From contig DAOUBA010000237.1 of the NCBI GenBank assembly GCA_034432855.1, forward strand, positions 1-27,636: 27,636 nucleotides of DNA, read 5' to 3'. Position 1 is the first letter of the stretch. The number at the start of each line of letters is the position of its first letter. The translations under genes were made by a program, and so were the position numbers. Below are positions 14,556 to 22,933 of this stretch, in pieces. The notes under the pieces are model-generated. The model did no database searches, was not told the DNA's origin, and was given only the letters and a program-made list of their open reading frames with translations. Source of the stretch: DAOUBA01 sp034432855 (GTDB taxonomy: Bacteria > Chloroflexota > Anaerolineae > B4-G1).

Positions 14556-15743
14556 CTACTTCCGCTCCATCGCCTCCCAGTTCAGATTCGAGCCGACGTT
14601 GGGATCAAAGTTCGGGTCGTCGGTCACGATGTACTCGCCCAGCGCGTTCGACCAGGCATAGTTGTAGCCGCCGGGCAGTTCGACGCCTTGCTCCTTGAAG
14701 GGGTCGTAGTACTCGTCCACGCCGCGGATCGCCTGACTGAACTGCTCAGAGAGCCGATCCATCGTCTGCTGGCGCTGGTTGTACGAGGCCATCATCATAT
14801 CGCTGATCTGGCTGCTGGTCTGGCTGATGATGCGGCTGAGTTGCCCAATATTCCGAATCTGCTGGATCTGGTTCTGGATCAGGTACTGGCTGACCTGCAT
14901 GTAACGGCTGTACCATTCGGGGTTGAGGCGGAAGGAGCGCGTGATGGCTTTGAAGGTGTCGCCCAGGTTGTCGAGTTGCCCGGCCTGGGCGCGGAAGGCG
15001 AGGAGATATTCCGCCGCCCAATAGATGTGTTCGACCATGCCCATCATCATCATCGGCAGGCCGACCTGCACGAGTTCGACCACGCCCAAGATGTCCTCCT
15101 CGACGTCGCCGTAGCGCAGCCGCACACGCGCGCCGTCGGTCATCGAGGGCTGGGTCTGGGGGATGGGGCTTTGGATGTCGGCGCGAATCTGCTGCGCCAG
15201 GTTGGGCAACTGCTCCTGCTGGACGACCTGGAGGCCGGGCATTTGCCCACGGTGGCGCGGGACGACGAGTTGGAGGAGCGCCTGGAGCGCGGGCATCGGC
15301 GGGCGCACCTCGTTGCCAAAGTAGAGCCCGCCGATGGGGTACATCGTCGTGATCATCGGATTGTTCGTCCAGTAGCAGTTGATGTTGGGAAAGACCTCGA
15401 ACGCCTCCTGGCCCTGCGGATTGTAGGCGCGGAAGGCGATGGCAGCGGGCGCGCCGGGGTTGTTCATCACCCAATGGACGCTGCCCTCGAACTGCCAGTC
15501 CGCCGGGATGAGCATGCGGAACGCCTCGACGCCGGTGCCCTGCTGGTCTACACAATTGATCATCCTGAAGCGTACGCCCCACGTCGTTTTGCCTGCACCT
15601 GCCTCTTTCTTCCGCCGGGCAGGGGGGCCCAGGCGGATGAGCGACGAGCCGCAATAGGCGCAGGTGACACGCTCATCTTCGGTCGGCGGGAGGTTTGCCC
15701 CGCATTGGGGGCAGGCATCCGCAACTATTCTGTTCCTCGACAT
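14556..15743 (-). CDS. Zinc-ribbon protein of unknown function
   Basis: The product has 395 residues. The N-terminus is a zinc ribbon with two CxxC pairs (ACPQCG, then TCAYCG, residues about 10-33), followed by a basic segment (RRKKEAGAGK). The middle part (about 55-240) looks like a soluble alpha/beta domain: FRMLIPADWQFEG, AIAFRAYNPQGQEAFEVFPN. The C-terminal third is long helices rich in Gln and Ser (QYLIQNQIQQIRN, SQTSSQISDMMM), likely a coiled coil, ending with a Tyr/Asn-rich segment. No signal peptide or membrane helix is evident. The ATG at 15743 has GGAGGG 6 bases upstream. It is the first gene of a likely operon that runs to ligA and phosphoglycerate mutase. I cannot name its function. 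Confidence 0.75.
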   Translation of the reverse strand: MSRNRIVADACPQCGANLPPTEDERVTCAYCGSSLIRLGPPARRKKEAGAGKTTWGVRFRMINCVDQQGTGVEAFRMLIPADWQFEGSVHWVMNNPGAPAAIAFRAYNPQGQEAFEVFPNINCYWTNNPMITTMYPIGGLYFGNEVRPPMPALQALLQLVVPRHRGQMPGLQVVQQEQLPNLAQQIRADIQSPIPQTQPSMTDGARVRLRYGDVEEDILGVVELVQVGLPMMMMGMVEHIYWAAEYLLAFRAQAGQLDNLGDTFKAITRSFRLNPEWYSRYMQVSQYLIQNQIQQIRNIGQLSRIISQTSSQISDMMMASYNQRQQTMDRLSEQFSQAIRGVDEYYDPFKEQGVELPGGYNYAWSNALGEYIVTDDPNFDPNVGSNLNWEAMERK

Positions 15744-15793
15744 ATGGCCCTCCGTTCCCGTCGGGTGCGTTGCATCTGGATGTGTTTCACCTA

Positions 15794-15943
15794 TTCCACC
15801 ACAAAGGACACGAAGGACACAAAGGTCAACGGTCCTGTGGACAGGTCGGGCTGTCCAGGCCGAATCGGAACGGCCGGACGCTCGTCGCAAGGCCCTGGTG
15901 GCATCAGCCAGAATCCTTCGTGTACTTTGTCCTTCGTGGTGAA
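15794..15943. repeat. MITE-like inverted repeat, CACCACRAAGGACAC family
   Basis: Arms at 15794-15825 and 15915-15943 are imperfect inverted copies of TTCACCACRAAGGACAC followed by RAAGG. They flank about 89 non-coding bases. The element occupies much of the 259-base gap between the zinc-ribbon and amidase genes. The same arm sequence forms the inverted repeat at 27541-27626. Confidence 0.8.
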
Positions 15944-16002
15944 AAGAAAGATTGTGCCCGTTGACAGCATATCGGGTAAGCAGGGACGGGGTTACCTCGC
16001 CC

Positions 16003-19000
16003 TCACGGGCACACCTCTAACCTCGCGTCGTCCCAGTAGGCGTCGTTGTGCTTGAACGGCCACAGGGTCGTGCTTCGCAGGAAAACCGTCACCGTCCCGC
16101 CCTGCGCCGTCGTCTCCACCGCCGGAACTTGGGCATGGCAATTGTAGATGTGAGCGCCCTGTCCCCACACGACCGTGCCGGCGAACGGGTTCGTCCCGCC
16201 GGTCGGATCTATGCCGAGCCGGAAAGTGAAATTGCGCCAGTCGCTGTTCAGGTCAGGAGTCCCTTCAAGTTCGAACCCACAGCCGTAGCCAGGCCCCTCA
16301 CTCCAGCGGCCATCGTCTGGATGGGGGCCACCCTGTGAGTTGCTCCAGGCGTGTGCCCAGGCCGTCAGGCGCACTCTCGCGCCCGGCGTGACCGGCACCT
16401 GCTGCAAAAAGCCCGCATCGTGCTTGCGGTAAAAGGTGAACAGCAACATTGCTTTCTGTCCACTGTGAACACGGTACGGGTCTATGCTCAAGTGCGCGTC
16501 GCGCACTTCGGGCTGATCCCACGTATCGGGCTGGTGGCGAAACCACGTCGTCCAGCCCGGCGGGGTAAAGATGTTCCCGATGTCGGCCATGTAGGGTGTT
16601 GCTCTCTCAGGGAGAACCAGGCAGCGATGGCTCTGCTCGACGCCCCAATCGGTCTCGAATCCACCGTTGACGATGGAATCGGGGCACACAGGCGGCGTAG
16701 ATACGAAATTCCGCATAACCAGCGGCATCCAGGTGTGATACTGCCTGACGGAGAAGGTATCGGTCACCCAGGCCGAGCGGTTACCCGCCGCATCGAACAC
16801 CTGCACGCCCCAGGTGTGCAGCCCTTCGGTAATCGGCACCGTGAGTACGGATTGGGCCGTTCTGTAGAATCGGTCGTCCAGGCGCACGGCGTAGCCCAAC
16901 GGTGAGCCGCCGTCAGGCGGGAGCGGCTGCCACTCCAGCCGCGCCAGGACGGCGGGGATCGAGATCCCGCCGGTCGGCGTGATGAGGATGGTGGCGCCGG
17001 GAGATACGGTGTCGTAGGTGAAGGTTACTTCAGCGGGAATCGTATCGGAGATGCCGTCTGCTGCCCAAGCACGGGCGCGCAGGACGTAACGGCCGTCGCT
17101 GTTCAGTGCGGGCGACAAATCGTACGACCACGTCTCCGTACCGCTCGCCGTCAGCCAGGTTTCCCCAGCCTGCCAGCCACTTCCCGCCCAATACTGCCCA
17201 TCGCTTTTGCGCTGTACCTGTACCGTCACCTGCTGGATAGCTCTCCCACTCGTCCTGGCCGTCCCGGCAAAAAGCGGCACAGTGTTGAAGGCAGTATTGT
17301 CCGACGGGTTGGTAATGTGCGTGTCGCACCAGCAAAAATCGAGAAAGTCCAGCACCCGTCCCATCACTGCGGATCGCTCCCCCGGTCGGACCGTCTCGAA
17401 GGGGAAGCCAAAGTAGACGAGCCGCCGGCAGCCGTCGGCATATTGCACCGCCGCCGTGCCGCCCATCCCACCTTGGTAGGCCAACGCCGCCACCGAGCCG
17501 TTGAGCGGCGTGAGTTGATCGGGATAATCGGCGTCGTACATGCCGGGCGCGTCGAAGCGGAACGGGGCCAATCCTTCAAAGATGGAGCCTGCGACAGGTG
17601 CGACCGTATACGTCGCCGCGTCGTCCCCGGCATAATCTGCCCGCAGGGTGGTGTTGTAGAAGGCGCGGTCGCTGTCGCTTCCACGCAGGTCCAGGTCCCA
17701 GCCGATCTCGGAGCCGCTGATGAAGAGCGCCCCGCCGGCATTCAGGAAATTGCTCAACAGCGCCTGCTCGGTGGCGTTCAGCGTCTCGTCCTGGGTAGAC
17801 TCTTCGCCCAGAATCCAATCCACCAGCCCGTAATCGCTCAGGCGCACCAGCCCGGCCTGCACCGCCTCGTTGCTGGCGCTGTCGAAGGGATACGAGATGA
17901 CCTCGCCGTGTTGGATCGCGTAGTCGTAGCGGTTCATCCGGTCGAGAAGCATACGCAGGTGCGTCTCGTTCGTCGGGGCGTAGTAATCGGGCACGAGCAT
18001 CCCACGATTGAGCCGGTCGAAACCGTTGACCAGGAGCACTCCGGCATCATCGCCCACGCGAACGGCGAGCGTCTCGGTGGGGAAGGATTCGCCGCCGGCG
18101 TTGGTCGCAGTGACGCGCACGAAGACGAGTTGTCCGGGCGCGAGGCCGGTAAGGGTATAAGCGGTCGTTGCGACATTCACGCCGTTCGACCAGCCGATGC
18201 CGTTCGCGCTGGTGTAGACGCGGTAGGGGCGACCCGATGGATCGCCCGTACCAGCCGCGTCGCCGCCCACCCCGCCGGCCGGCGGAGGAAACCACGAGAC
18301 GCGCACCTGCCCACCGCCCACATTCTGGACTGCCAGGCGGGTGGGTGGCTCCGGCAGCAGCGTCAGGTCTATGCTGTCGCGCTGCTCGAAATACTTGACG
18401 ATGCCCTGGTAGACAGCGCGGGCGGCCAACATCTCGAAGGCGGGCTCTTTGAGCGCATCGGTGTCGGTAGGATGGTCGTGGTAGGCAACCTCGATGAGCG
18501 CGCCGGGCATGCGCACGGCGGGATCCGGGTCCCACAACTCGCGCAGTTCACCCAGGTTCATGCTGCGCTTGTACTCCGGCCAGGTGGGGTCCCATCCGGC
18601 CCGGATGTCGCTCACCAGTTCGGCGTGGATCGCATCACGCAATGCGGAGGAGCCGGGCGTCACCGGTTTGCCATCGCCGTTGTGGACGATGCTCATCGTG
18701 CCCCGGTAGGTTGTCTGATAGCCGCTGTAACCGTTGGTGTGCCAGGAGACGTAGACGGCGTCCTCGCCGGTGCCGGCGTGTTCCCAGCGGGCGTACAGCG
18801 GGCGGGCGACGATGTCATTGGGCGGCTGACTCATCCCCATCCGCTGCACCTGGTAAAAGGCGCAGGTCTCCCACCAGGGCTTGTACGGCGGAGACGGCGC
18901 CGTCGTCTGGATACCGGCCAGGCTATCGAAGGTGCCGCCGCCAAAGCGCACCGCGTCGGCGATGACGACCTGCCCGGCCGCGCCGGACTGGTTGGTCAGC

Positions 19001-20202
19001 GTGACCCGCGCCTCCTGTCCGGCCAGAAAGCCGTAGGTGCCGAGATAGTACCAGGTATTGCCGTGGATACGCTGGTTCACCACCACGGTGGTCTCGCCGC
19101 CGGCATGACGGATGGTGTAGCGAGCGTCGGGTGCGCGGTTAGTCCCCTGGCGGTACCAGACGTAGACGGCATAGCGGCCATCGGCGGGGAGGGTGGCGCT
19201 CCAGGTGGCAATGGCGGTTGGCGCACCGACCACCGTCGTGGCATAGCGATAGGTCAGTCCGCGGTATCCTCCCGATGCACTGCTCCACGCGCCGGTCTCA
19301 GCGTACCCCGTGCCTGGGGCAGGAGAGTCGTTATCCACGATCACCGCGGCCGGGTTCATGTCGCGCTCGCGCACCGGAAAGACGCGGGCGCCGGCATTAT
19401 GCAGGTACTGCAAGAGGTACTGGTTCACCGCTTCAGCGTTGTTGTGGTCTTCGATGATCGGGCCGACGTAGGGCGGGCGCGGGTAGGGGATGCGCTGCAC
19501 TCGCCAGGCGGAGCCGGTCCACTCCCAGCCGTGGCCGGCGCTGACGTAGACGGTTTTGCCGCTCAAAGCGCCCTGGGGCTGGGAGGAGACCTCACCCCCT
19601 CCCCCCCATCCCCCCTCCCCCTCTCCCAGGGGGAGAGGGGGAGGGGGGCGCAGGGGGGAGGGGGTGAGGTCTTTGCGCGGGGCGGGAATTTCGGGCAAAA
19701 AGTCGGCCAGGCTGACGAATGCACCGGTGGCCGGATCGCGGGTCTGGATGCGCAGGTCGCGCCAGCGCAACGGTTCCAGCGTCCCGCCGATCTGCTCGAC
19801 GATGATTTCGAGAGTTAGCGGATCGAGCGGGCGCAACGCCTCCGGCGGCACCTCCAGCCGCACCACGATGGTGAGATCGGGATGCACGTCCACGCCATCC
19901 AGTGTGGTGCCGGTCGGGATGGCGGAGTAGAGGCCGCGAGCCCGCTCGGCGGCAGTCGGCCCGGCCAGCAACGTTTCCAGCAGCCTGCGCGCGTCCGGTA
20001 CCCCGGCGGCGCTCAACCCTACGGCCCGCTCGACGCAGACGGGCCCGCCGTCGGACCAGAAGCAGACGGGCATCTGCCCGGCCTGTAGGTCGGATTGCTG
20101 TAGGTCGGATTGGCAATCCGACGTACGTTCCCAAGCCGAACCACGGCCAGCAGAAAACAAAAGCAGTAGTACAGAAACAAGCAGCAACGCTTTGAGTTTC
20201 AT
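16003..20202 (-). CDS. Large secreted N-acetylmuramoyl-L-alanine amidase with GerMN, golvesin-like and Fn3 domains
   Basis: The product has 1399 residues. A signal peptide (KLKALLLVSVLLLLFSAG) is followed by a GerMN-like domain (about 45-155). An Amidase_3 catalytic domain begins TVYVSAGHGWEW (zinc ligand His224) and EDHNNAEAVNQYL (Glu257). It is interrupted by a golvesin-like domain (about 288-423, ending VVIADAVRFGGG), and resumes with VSWHTNG (His488) and ALIEVAYHDHPTD (catalytic Glu571). An Fn3 domain (about 615-710) follows. Residues about 715-950 look like a flavodoxin/glutaminase-type domain (VLLVNGFDRLNRG, GGALFISGSEIGWDLD). Ig-like repeats and a C-terminal beta-sandwich (NGGFETDWG) end the protein. 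It should cleave peptidoglycan stem peptides outside the cell. Residues about 178-204 come from an inserted GC hairpin. The ATG at 20202 has GGAGGG upstream, 24 bases after polX. Confidence 0.88.
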   Translation of the reverse strand: MKLKALLLVSVLLLLFSAGRGSAWERTSDCQSDLQQSDLQAGQMPVCFWSDGGPVCVERAVGLSAAGVPDARRLLETLLAGPTAAERARGLYSAIPTGTTLDGVDVHPDLTIVVRLEVPPEALRPLDPLTLEIIVEQIGGTLEPLRWRDLRIQTRDPATGAFVSLADFLPEIPAPRKDLTPSPLRPPPPLPLGEGEGGWGGGGEVSSQPQGALSGKTVYVSAGHGWEWTGSAWRVQRIPYPRPPYVGPIIEDHNNAEAVNQYLLQYLHNAGARVFPVRERDMNPAAVIVDNDSPAPGTGYAETGAWSSASGGYRGLTYRYATTVVGAPTAIATWSATLPADGRYAVYVWYRQGTNRAPDARYTIRHAGGETTVVVNQRIHGNTWYYLGTYGFLAGQEARVTLTNQSGAAGQVVIADAVRFGGGTFDSLAGIQTTAPSPPYKPWWETCAFYQVQRMGMSQPPNDIVARPLYARWEHAGTGEDAVYVSWHTNGYSGYQTTYRGTMSIVHNGDGKPVTPGSSALRDAIHAELVSDIRAGWDPTWPEYKRSMNLGELRELWDPDPAVRMPGALIEVAYHDHPTDTDALKEPAFEMLAARAVYQGIVKYFEQRDSIDLTLLPEPPTRLAVQNVGGGQVRVSWFPPPAGGVGGDAAGTGDPSGRPYRVYTSANGIGWSNGVNVATTAYTLTGLAPGQLVFVRVTATNAGGESFPTETLAVRVGDDAGVLLVNGFDRLNRGMLVPDYYAPTNETHLRMLLDRMNRYDYAIQHGEVISYPFDSASNEAVQAGLVRLSDYGLVDWILGEESTQDETLNATEQALLSNFLNAGGALFISGSEIGWDLDLRGSDSDRAFYNTTLRADYAGDDAATYTVAPVAGSIFEGLAPFRFDAPGMYDADYPDQLTPLNGSVAALAYQGGMGGTAAVQYADGCRRLVYFGFPFETVRPGERSAVMGRVLDFLDFCWCDTHITNPSDNTAFNTVPLFAGTARTSGRAIQQVTVQVQRKSDGQYWAGSGWQAGETWLTASGTETWSYDLSPALNSDGRYVLRARAWAADGISDTIPAEVTFTYDTVSPGATILITPTGGISIPAVLARLEWQPLPPDGGSPLGYAVRLDDRFYRTAQSVLTVPITEGLHTWGVQVFDAAGNRSAWVTDTFSVRQYHTWMPLVMRNFVSTPPVCPDSIVNGGFETDWGVEQSHRCLVLPERATPYMADIGNIFTPPGWTTWFRHQPDTWDQPEVRDAHLSIDPYRVHSGQKAMLLFTFYRKHDAGFLQQVPVTPGARVRLTAWAHAWSNSQGGPHPDDGRWSEGPGYGCGFELEGTPDLNSDWRNFTFRLGIDPTGGTNPFAGTVVWGQGAHIYNCHAQVPAVETTAQGGTVTVFLRSTTLWPFKHNDAYWDDARLEVCP
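19588..19671. repeat. Long GC hairpin inserted in frame in the amidase gene
   Basis: Arms of about 40 bases (from 19588 and to 19671) are nearly perfect inverted copies around a 2-base centre. They begin GACCTCACCCCCTCCCCCC. The element encodes a Pro-rich then Gly/Glu-rich stretch (PSPLRPPPPLPLGEGE) in the linker before the catalytic domain. Confidence 0.88.
20084..20122. repeat. TGTAGGTCGGATTG tandem plus inverted half, inside the amidase gene start
   Basis: The 14-base unit occurs at 20084-20097 and 20099-20112, followed by its inverted half CAATCCGAC (20114-20122). In frame it encodes QSDLQQSDLQ just after the signal peptide of the amidase. It belongs to the same GTAGGxCGG family as 20214-20240 and 22930-22956. 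Confidence 0.75.
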
Positions 20203-20213
20203 CTTCCCTCCAG

Positions 20214-20240
20214 GTAGGCCGAGTTGTTAACCCGACCTAC
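20214..20240. repeat. GTAGGxCGG palindrome between polX and the amidase gene
   Basis: Arms GTAGGCCGAGTT and AACCCGACCTAC pair at 10 of 12 positions around a 3-base loop. The element covers the last codons (RSG) and TAA of polX and ends just before the amidase ribosome site. Confidence 0.75.
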
Positions 20241-21951
20241 GAGCGGCCCAATCCAACAGTTTCTTCACGTTCCACGTATTGACGACACCCCCCGCCCGTG
20301 CCCAGCCACGGCGGGCGGTCGCCACGCCGAACGGCAGTACGGCGAAACCGCCCACGTTGTGAGCGTCGGAGTTGATCGCCAGTTTGACTCCCAACTCGAC
20401 CGCCCGCCGCACGTGTACGTCGTTCAGGTCGAGGCGGCTGGGATGGGCATTGATTTCCAGAGCCACGCCTGTCTCGGCGGCGGCGCGAAAGACGGCCTCC
20501 ATGTCCACGTCGGCCCCCTCGCGTTCGCCCAGGAGCCGTCCGCTCGGATGGGCGATGATGTCCACGTGGGGGTTGCGGATGGCGGCCAGCAGCCGGGCGG
20601 TGACCTGCTCGCGGCTCTGGCGCAGGGCGCTGTGCACCGCTGCCACCACCAGGTCGAGTTCGGCCAGCGCCTCATCGGGCAGATCGAGCGAGCCGTCGGC
20701 GCGGATCTCGACCTCGACACCGGCGAGGAGGCGGAATTTGCCGCCCATCTTGCGGTTGACCTCTGCGATTTCGGTGCGTTGCTCGCGCAACCGTTCGACC
20801 GTCAGGCCGCCGGTGACGCCGAGACTACGCGAGTGGTCGGTGACCAGCGCGTACTTGAGCCCGCGCGTCTGCGCGGCCTGTGCCATCTCCAGCAGGCTGT
20901 TGCGGCCGTCCGACCAGGTGGTGTGGAATTGCAGGTCGCCTCTCAAATCGTCCAGTTCGATCAGGTCGGGCAGCCGCCCCGCGAGTGCCGCCTCGATCTC
21001 GCCGCGATCCTCGCGCAACTCTGGCGGGATGAGCGGTAGGCCCAGCCTTCCATAGACCTCTTCTTCGGTGGCGCAGAGGATTTCGCTGCCATCCTCTTTC
21101 TTCAGCGCGTACTCGCTCAGCGAAAAGCCCCGCTCCAGTGCCAGCCCGCGCAGGTGGATGTTGTGGGCCTGGCTGCCGGTGAAGTATTGGAGGGCAGTCC
21201 CCCAACGCGCCGGCTCCAGCACCCGCAGGTCGGCCTGCAGGCCATCGTGGGTGCGGATGGAAGTCTTGGTGGCGCCGCTGAGGAGCACCTCGGCCACCTG
21301 GGGAAGCGTGCGGAAACGGGCCATCACCGGTTCGGGGTCTTGAGCCGCCGCCAGCAGGTCCAGGTCGCCGACGGTCTCGCGCATACGGCGCAGGCTCCCC
21401 GCTGGAGCAACCTGCACAACGCCGGGGACGCGACGGAGTTCTTCGAGCAGCGCCACAGCCAGCGGCCAGGCCACACCCAGCGGGATGCGACCGGAGCGCC
21501 GTTTGAGCGCCTCGATGCCGGCGAGCACTTTTTCCTCGCTCCTGGCGCCCATGCCGGGGAGGTCACGCAACCGCCCGGCGCGCGCGGCCTCTTCCAACGC
21601 CTCGATGCTGGTGATGCCCAACTGCTTCCAAAAGAGCGCCGCCCGTTTAGGGCCCACGTCGGGCACCTGCAAGAGCGCCAGCACCCCCTCCGGCACCTGG
21701 GCCTTGAGTTTCTCGTAGGCCTCCAGGCGGCCGGTGCGCATCAGTTCGTCAATCTTTTCCGCCAGCGTCTTGCCGATGCCGGAAATGGTCTCCAGTTCCC
21801 CCGCCCGCCAGACCTCCTCCAGGGGAAGATCCAGAGCGGCGACGTTCTCCGCGGCCCGCTGATAGGCCATGATCCGGTGAGGGTTTTCGCCCTGGATGGC
21901 GAGGATGTCGGCCATCGTGGCGAGAATCCTGGCGACCTCCTGGTTCCTCAT
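20227..21951 (-). CDS. polX: DNA polymerase/3'-5' exonuclease PolX
   Basis: The product has 574 residues with the standard bacterial PolX layout. The N-terminal helix-hairpin-helix region (about 45-135) contains ISGIGKTLAEKI and VPDVGPKRAALF. The family X polymerase palm has GSLRRMRETVGDLDLL with both catalytic aspartates, and a third in LQADLRV. A C-terminal PHP domain (from about 335) carries DLQFHTTWSDG, VTDHSRS, IIAHPSGR and INSDAHN, the metal-binding residues of the exonuclease. It acts in gap-filling repair. The ATG at 21951 follows GGAGGAG. A close-to-consensus promoter lies directly upstream (21969-21996), implying a very short leader. The C-terminal residues fall in a GTAGG-type palindrome. 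Confidence 0.96.
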   Translation of the reverse strand: MRNQEVARILATMADILAIQGENPHRIMAYQRAAENVAALDLPLEEVWRAGELETISGIGKTLAEKIDELMRTGRLEAYEKLKAQVPEGVLALLQVPDVGPKRAALFWKQLGITSIEALEEAARAGRLRDLPGMGARSEEKVLAGIEALKRRSGRIPLGVAWPLAVALLEELRRVPGVVQVAPAGSLRRMRETVGDLDLLAAAQDPEPVMARFRTLPQVAEVLLSGATKTSIRTHDGLQADLRVLEPARWGTALQYFTGSQAHNIHLRGLALERGFSLSEYALKKEDGSEILCATEEEVYGRLGLPLIPPELREDRGEIEAALAGRLPDLIELDDLRGDLQFHTTWSDGRNSLLEMAQAAQTRGLKYALVTDHSRSLGVTGGLTVERLREQRTEIAEVNRKMGGKFRLLAGVEVEIRADGSLDLPDEALAELDLVVAAVHSALRQSREQVTARLLAAIRNPHVDIIAHPSGRLLGEREGADVDMEAVFRAAAETGVALEINAHPSRLDLNDVHVRRAVELGVKLAINSDAHNVGGFAVLPFGVATARRGWARAGGVVNTWNVKKLLDWAARRSG

Positions 21952-21968
21952 CGCGCTCCTCCACCTAG

Positions 21969-21996
21969 ATTATACTCCATCTCAATCCCTTGACAA
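21969..21996 (-). promoter_or_regulatory. Putative polX promoter
   Basis: On the minus strand, TTGTCA (21996-21991) and a perfect TATAAT (21974-21969) are separated by 16 bases. The predicted start of transcription is only about 10-12 bases from the polX ATG. Confidence 0.65.
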
Positions 21997-22026
21997 CAAC
22001 CCGAGTGGGCGGGCACAAGGCTCTAC

Positions 22027-22055
22027 TTGACCAAACCGCCTTCCTGTTGTACTAT
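22027..22055 (+). promoter_or_regulatory. Putative promoter of the corrinoid/C1 gene cluster
   Basis: TTGACC (22027-22032) and TACTAT (22050-22055) are separated by 17 bases, each matching 5 of 6 consensus positions. They lie 35 bases upstream of the methyltransferase ATG, divergent from the polX promoter. Confidence 0.7.
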
Positions 22056-22090
22056 CACCATACTGCACCACCTACATTAAGGAGTCTGCA

Positions 22091-22933
22091 ATGGAAACGA
22101 TCTTGCAAGGCAAAACGACCACCGTGCGTATCGCGCCCGAACGGCCCACCGTGCTCATCGGCGAGCGCATCAATCCCACCGGCAAGAAGAAACTGGCGGC
22201 AGCGCTCCTGGCAGGCGATCTGGCCCCCGTGAGGGAACTCGCGCAGGCGCAGCTGGCCGCAGGCGCGATGGTGCTCGACGTGAACGTCGGCGCAGTGGGG
22301 GTGGACGAGGTGAGCCTGCTCCCCCGCGCCGTCGAGACGGTCGTCGAGGTTGCCGACGTCCCCATCTGCGTGGATACCGCCAACCCGGAGGCGCTCAAAG
22401 CGGCACTCGCCGCCTGTCCCGGCAAGCCGTTGGTCAACTCGGTCACCGGTGAGCGGGCCAAGATGGAGGCCGTGTTGCCACTCGTGGCCGAGCGTGGCGC
22501 CGCCGTCATCGGCCTGGTGATGGGCGACGAAGGAATCCCGCCTACGCCTGAGCAGCGCCTGGAGGTCGCGCGCCGGATTCTGACCCGCGCCCTGGAACTC
22601 GGCATCCCGCGCGAAGACGTCATCTTCGACCCACTGGTGCTGACCGTCGGTGCCGACTCAAAGGCCGCACGCGTTGCGCTGGAGACCATCCGCCTGTTGC
22701 GCCAGGAGTTCGACGCCAACCTCACCTGCGGCGCCAGCAACGTCTCCTTCGGCATGCCCGACCGCCCGCTGCTAAATCAGGTCTTCCTGGCCATGGCGCT
22801 TGCTTACGGCGTCAATTGCCCGATCACCGACCCCGCCCACTTTTGCGCCGCGGTCCTGGCCGCCGACGTGTTACTGGGCAAAGACGACTATGGGATGCGC
22901 TACATCCGCGCCTGCCGTGCCCGCAAACTGTAG
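22091..22933 (+). CDS. Methyltetrahydrofolate:corrinoid methyltransferase (pterin-binding, AcsE/MtvA-like)
   Basis: The product has 280 residues, the usual length for a stand-alone pterin-binding TIM barrel of the DHPS/MeTr family. Signatures are VLIGERINPTGKKKLAAAL near the start, AGAMVLDVNVGAVGVDE, ICVDTANPEALKAAL, LVNSVTGE, DPLVLTVGAD, and GASNVSFGMPDR near the C-terminus, where the Asn typically contacts the pterin. It transfers a methyl group between tetrahydrofolate and a cobalamin protein, as in the Wood-Ljungdahl methyl branch or demethylation systems. AAGGAG precedes the ATG by 6 bases. The TAG stop is part of a palindromic repeat (22930-22956). The two downstream genes are corrinoid activators, supporting the assignment. 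No corrinoid protein is in the window. Confidence 0.92.
   Translation: METILQGKTTTVRIAPERPTVLIGERINPTGKKKLAAALLAGDLAPVRELAQAQLAAGAMVLDVNVGAVGVDEVSLLPRAVETVVEVADVPICVDTANPEALKAALAACPGKPLVNSVTGERAKMEAVLPLVAERGAAVIGLVMGDEGIPPTPEQRLEVARRILTRALELGIPREDVIFDPLVLTVGADSKAARVALETIRLLRQEFDANLTCGASNVSFGMPDRPLLNQVFLAMALAYGVNCPITDPAHFCAAVLAADVLLGKDDYGMRYIRACRARKL

Noticed and set aside
14688..16055. 455-codon open frame on the plus strand
   Set aside because: It is antisense to the zinc-ribbon gene and then runs through the inverted repeat at 15794-15943; no ribosome site or motif.
17317..19818. 833-codon open frame on the plus strand
   Set aside because: It is antisense to the amidase gene, which has recognisable domains and a signal peptide; high GC keeps the opposite strand open by chance.
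21990..21995. Perfect TTGACA as a plus-strand -35 box
   Set aside because: No -10-like sequence lies 15-19 bases downstream; the better plus-strand promoter is at 22027-22055, and this site overlaps the minus-strand TTGTCA of polX.
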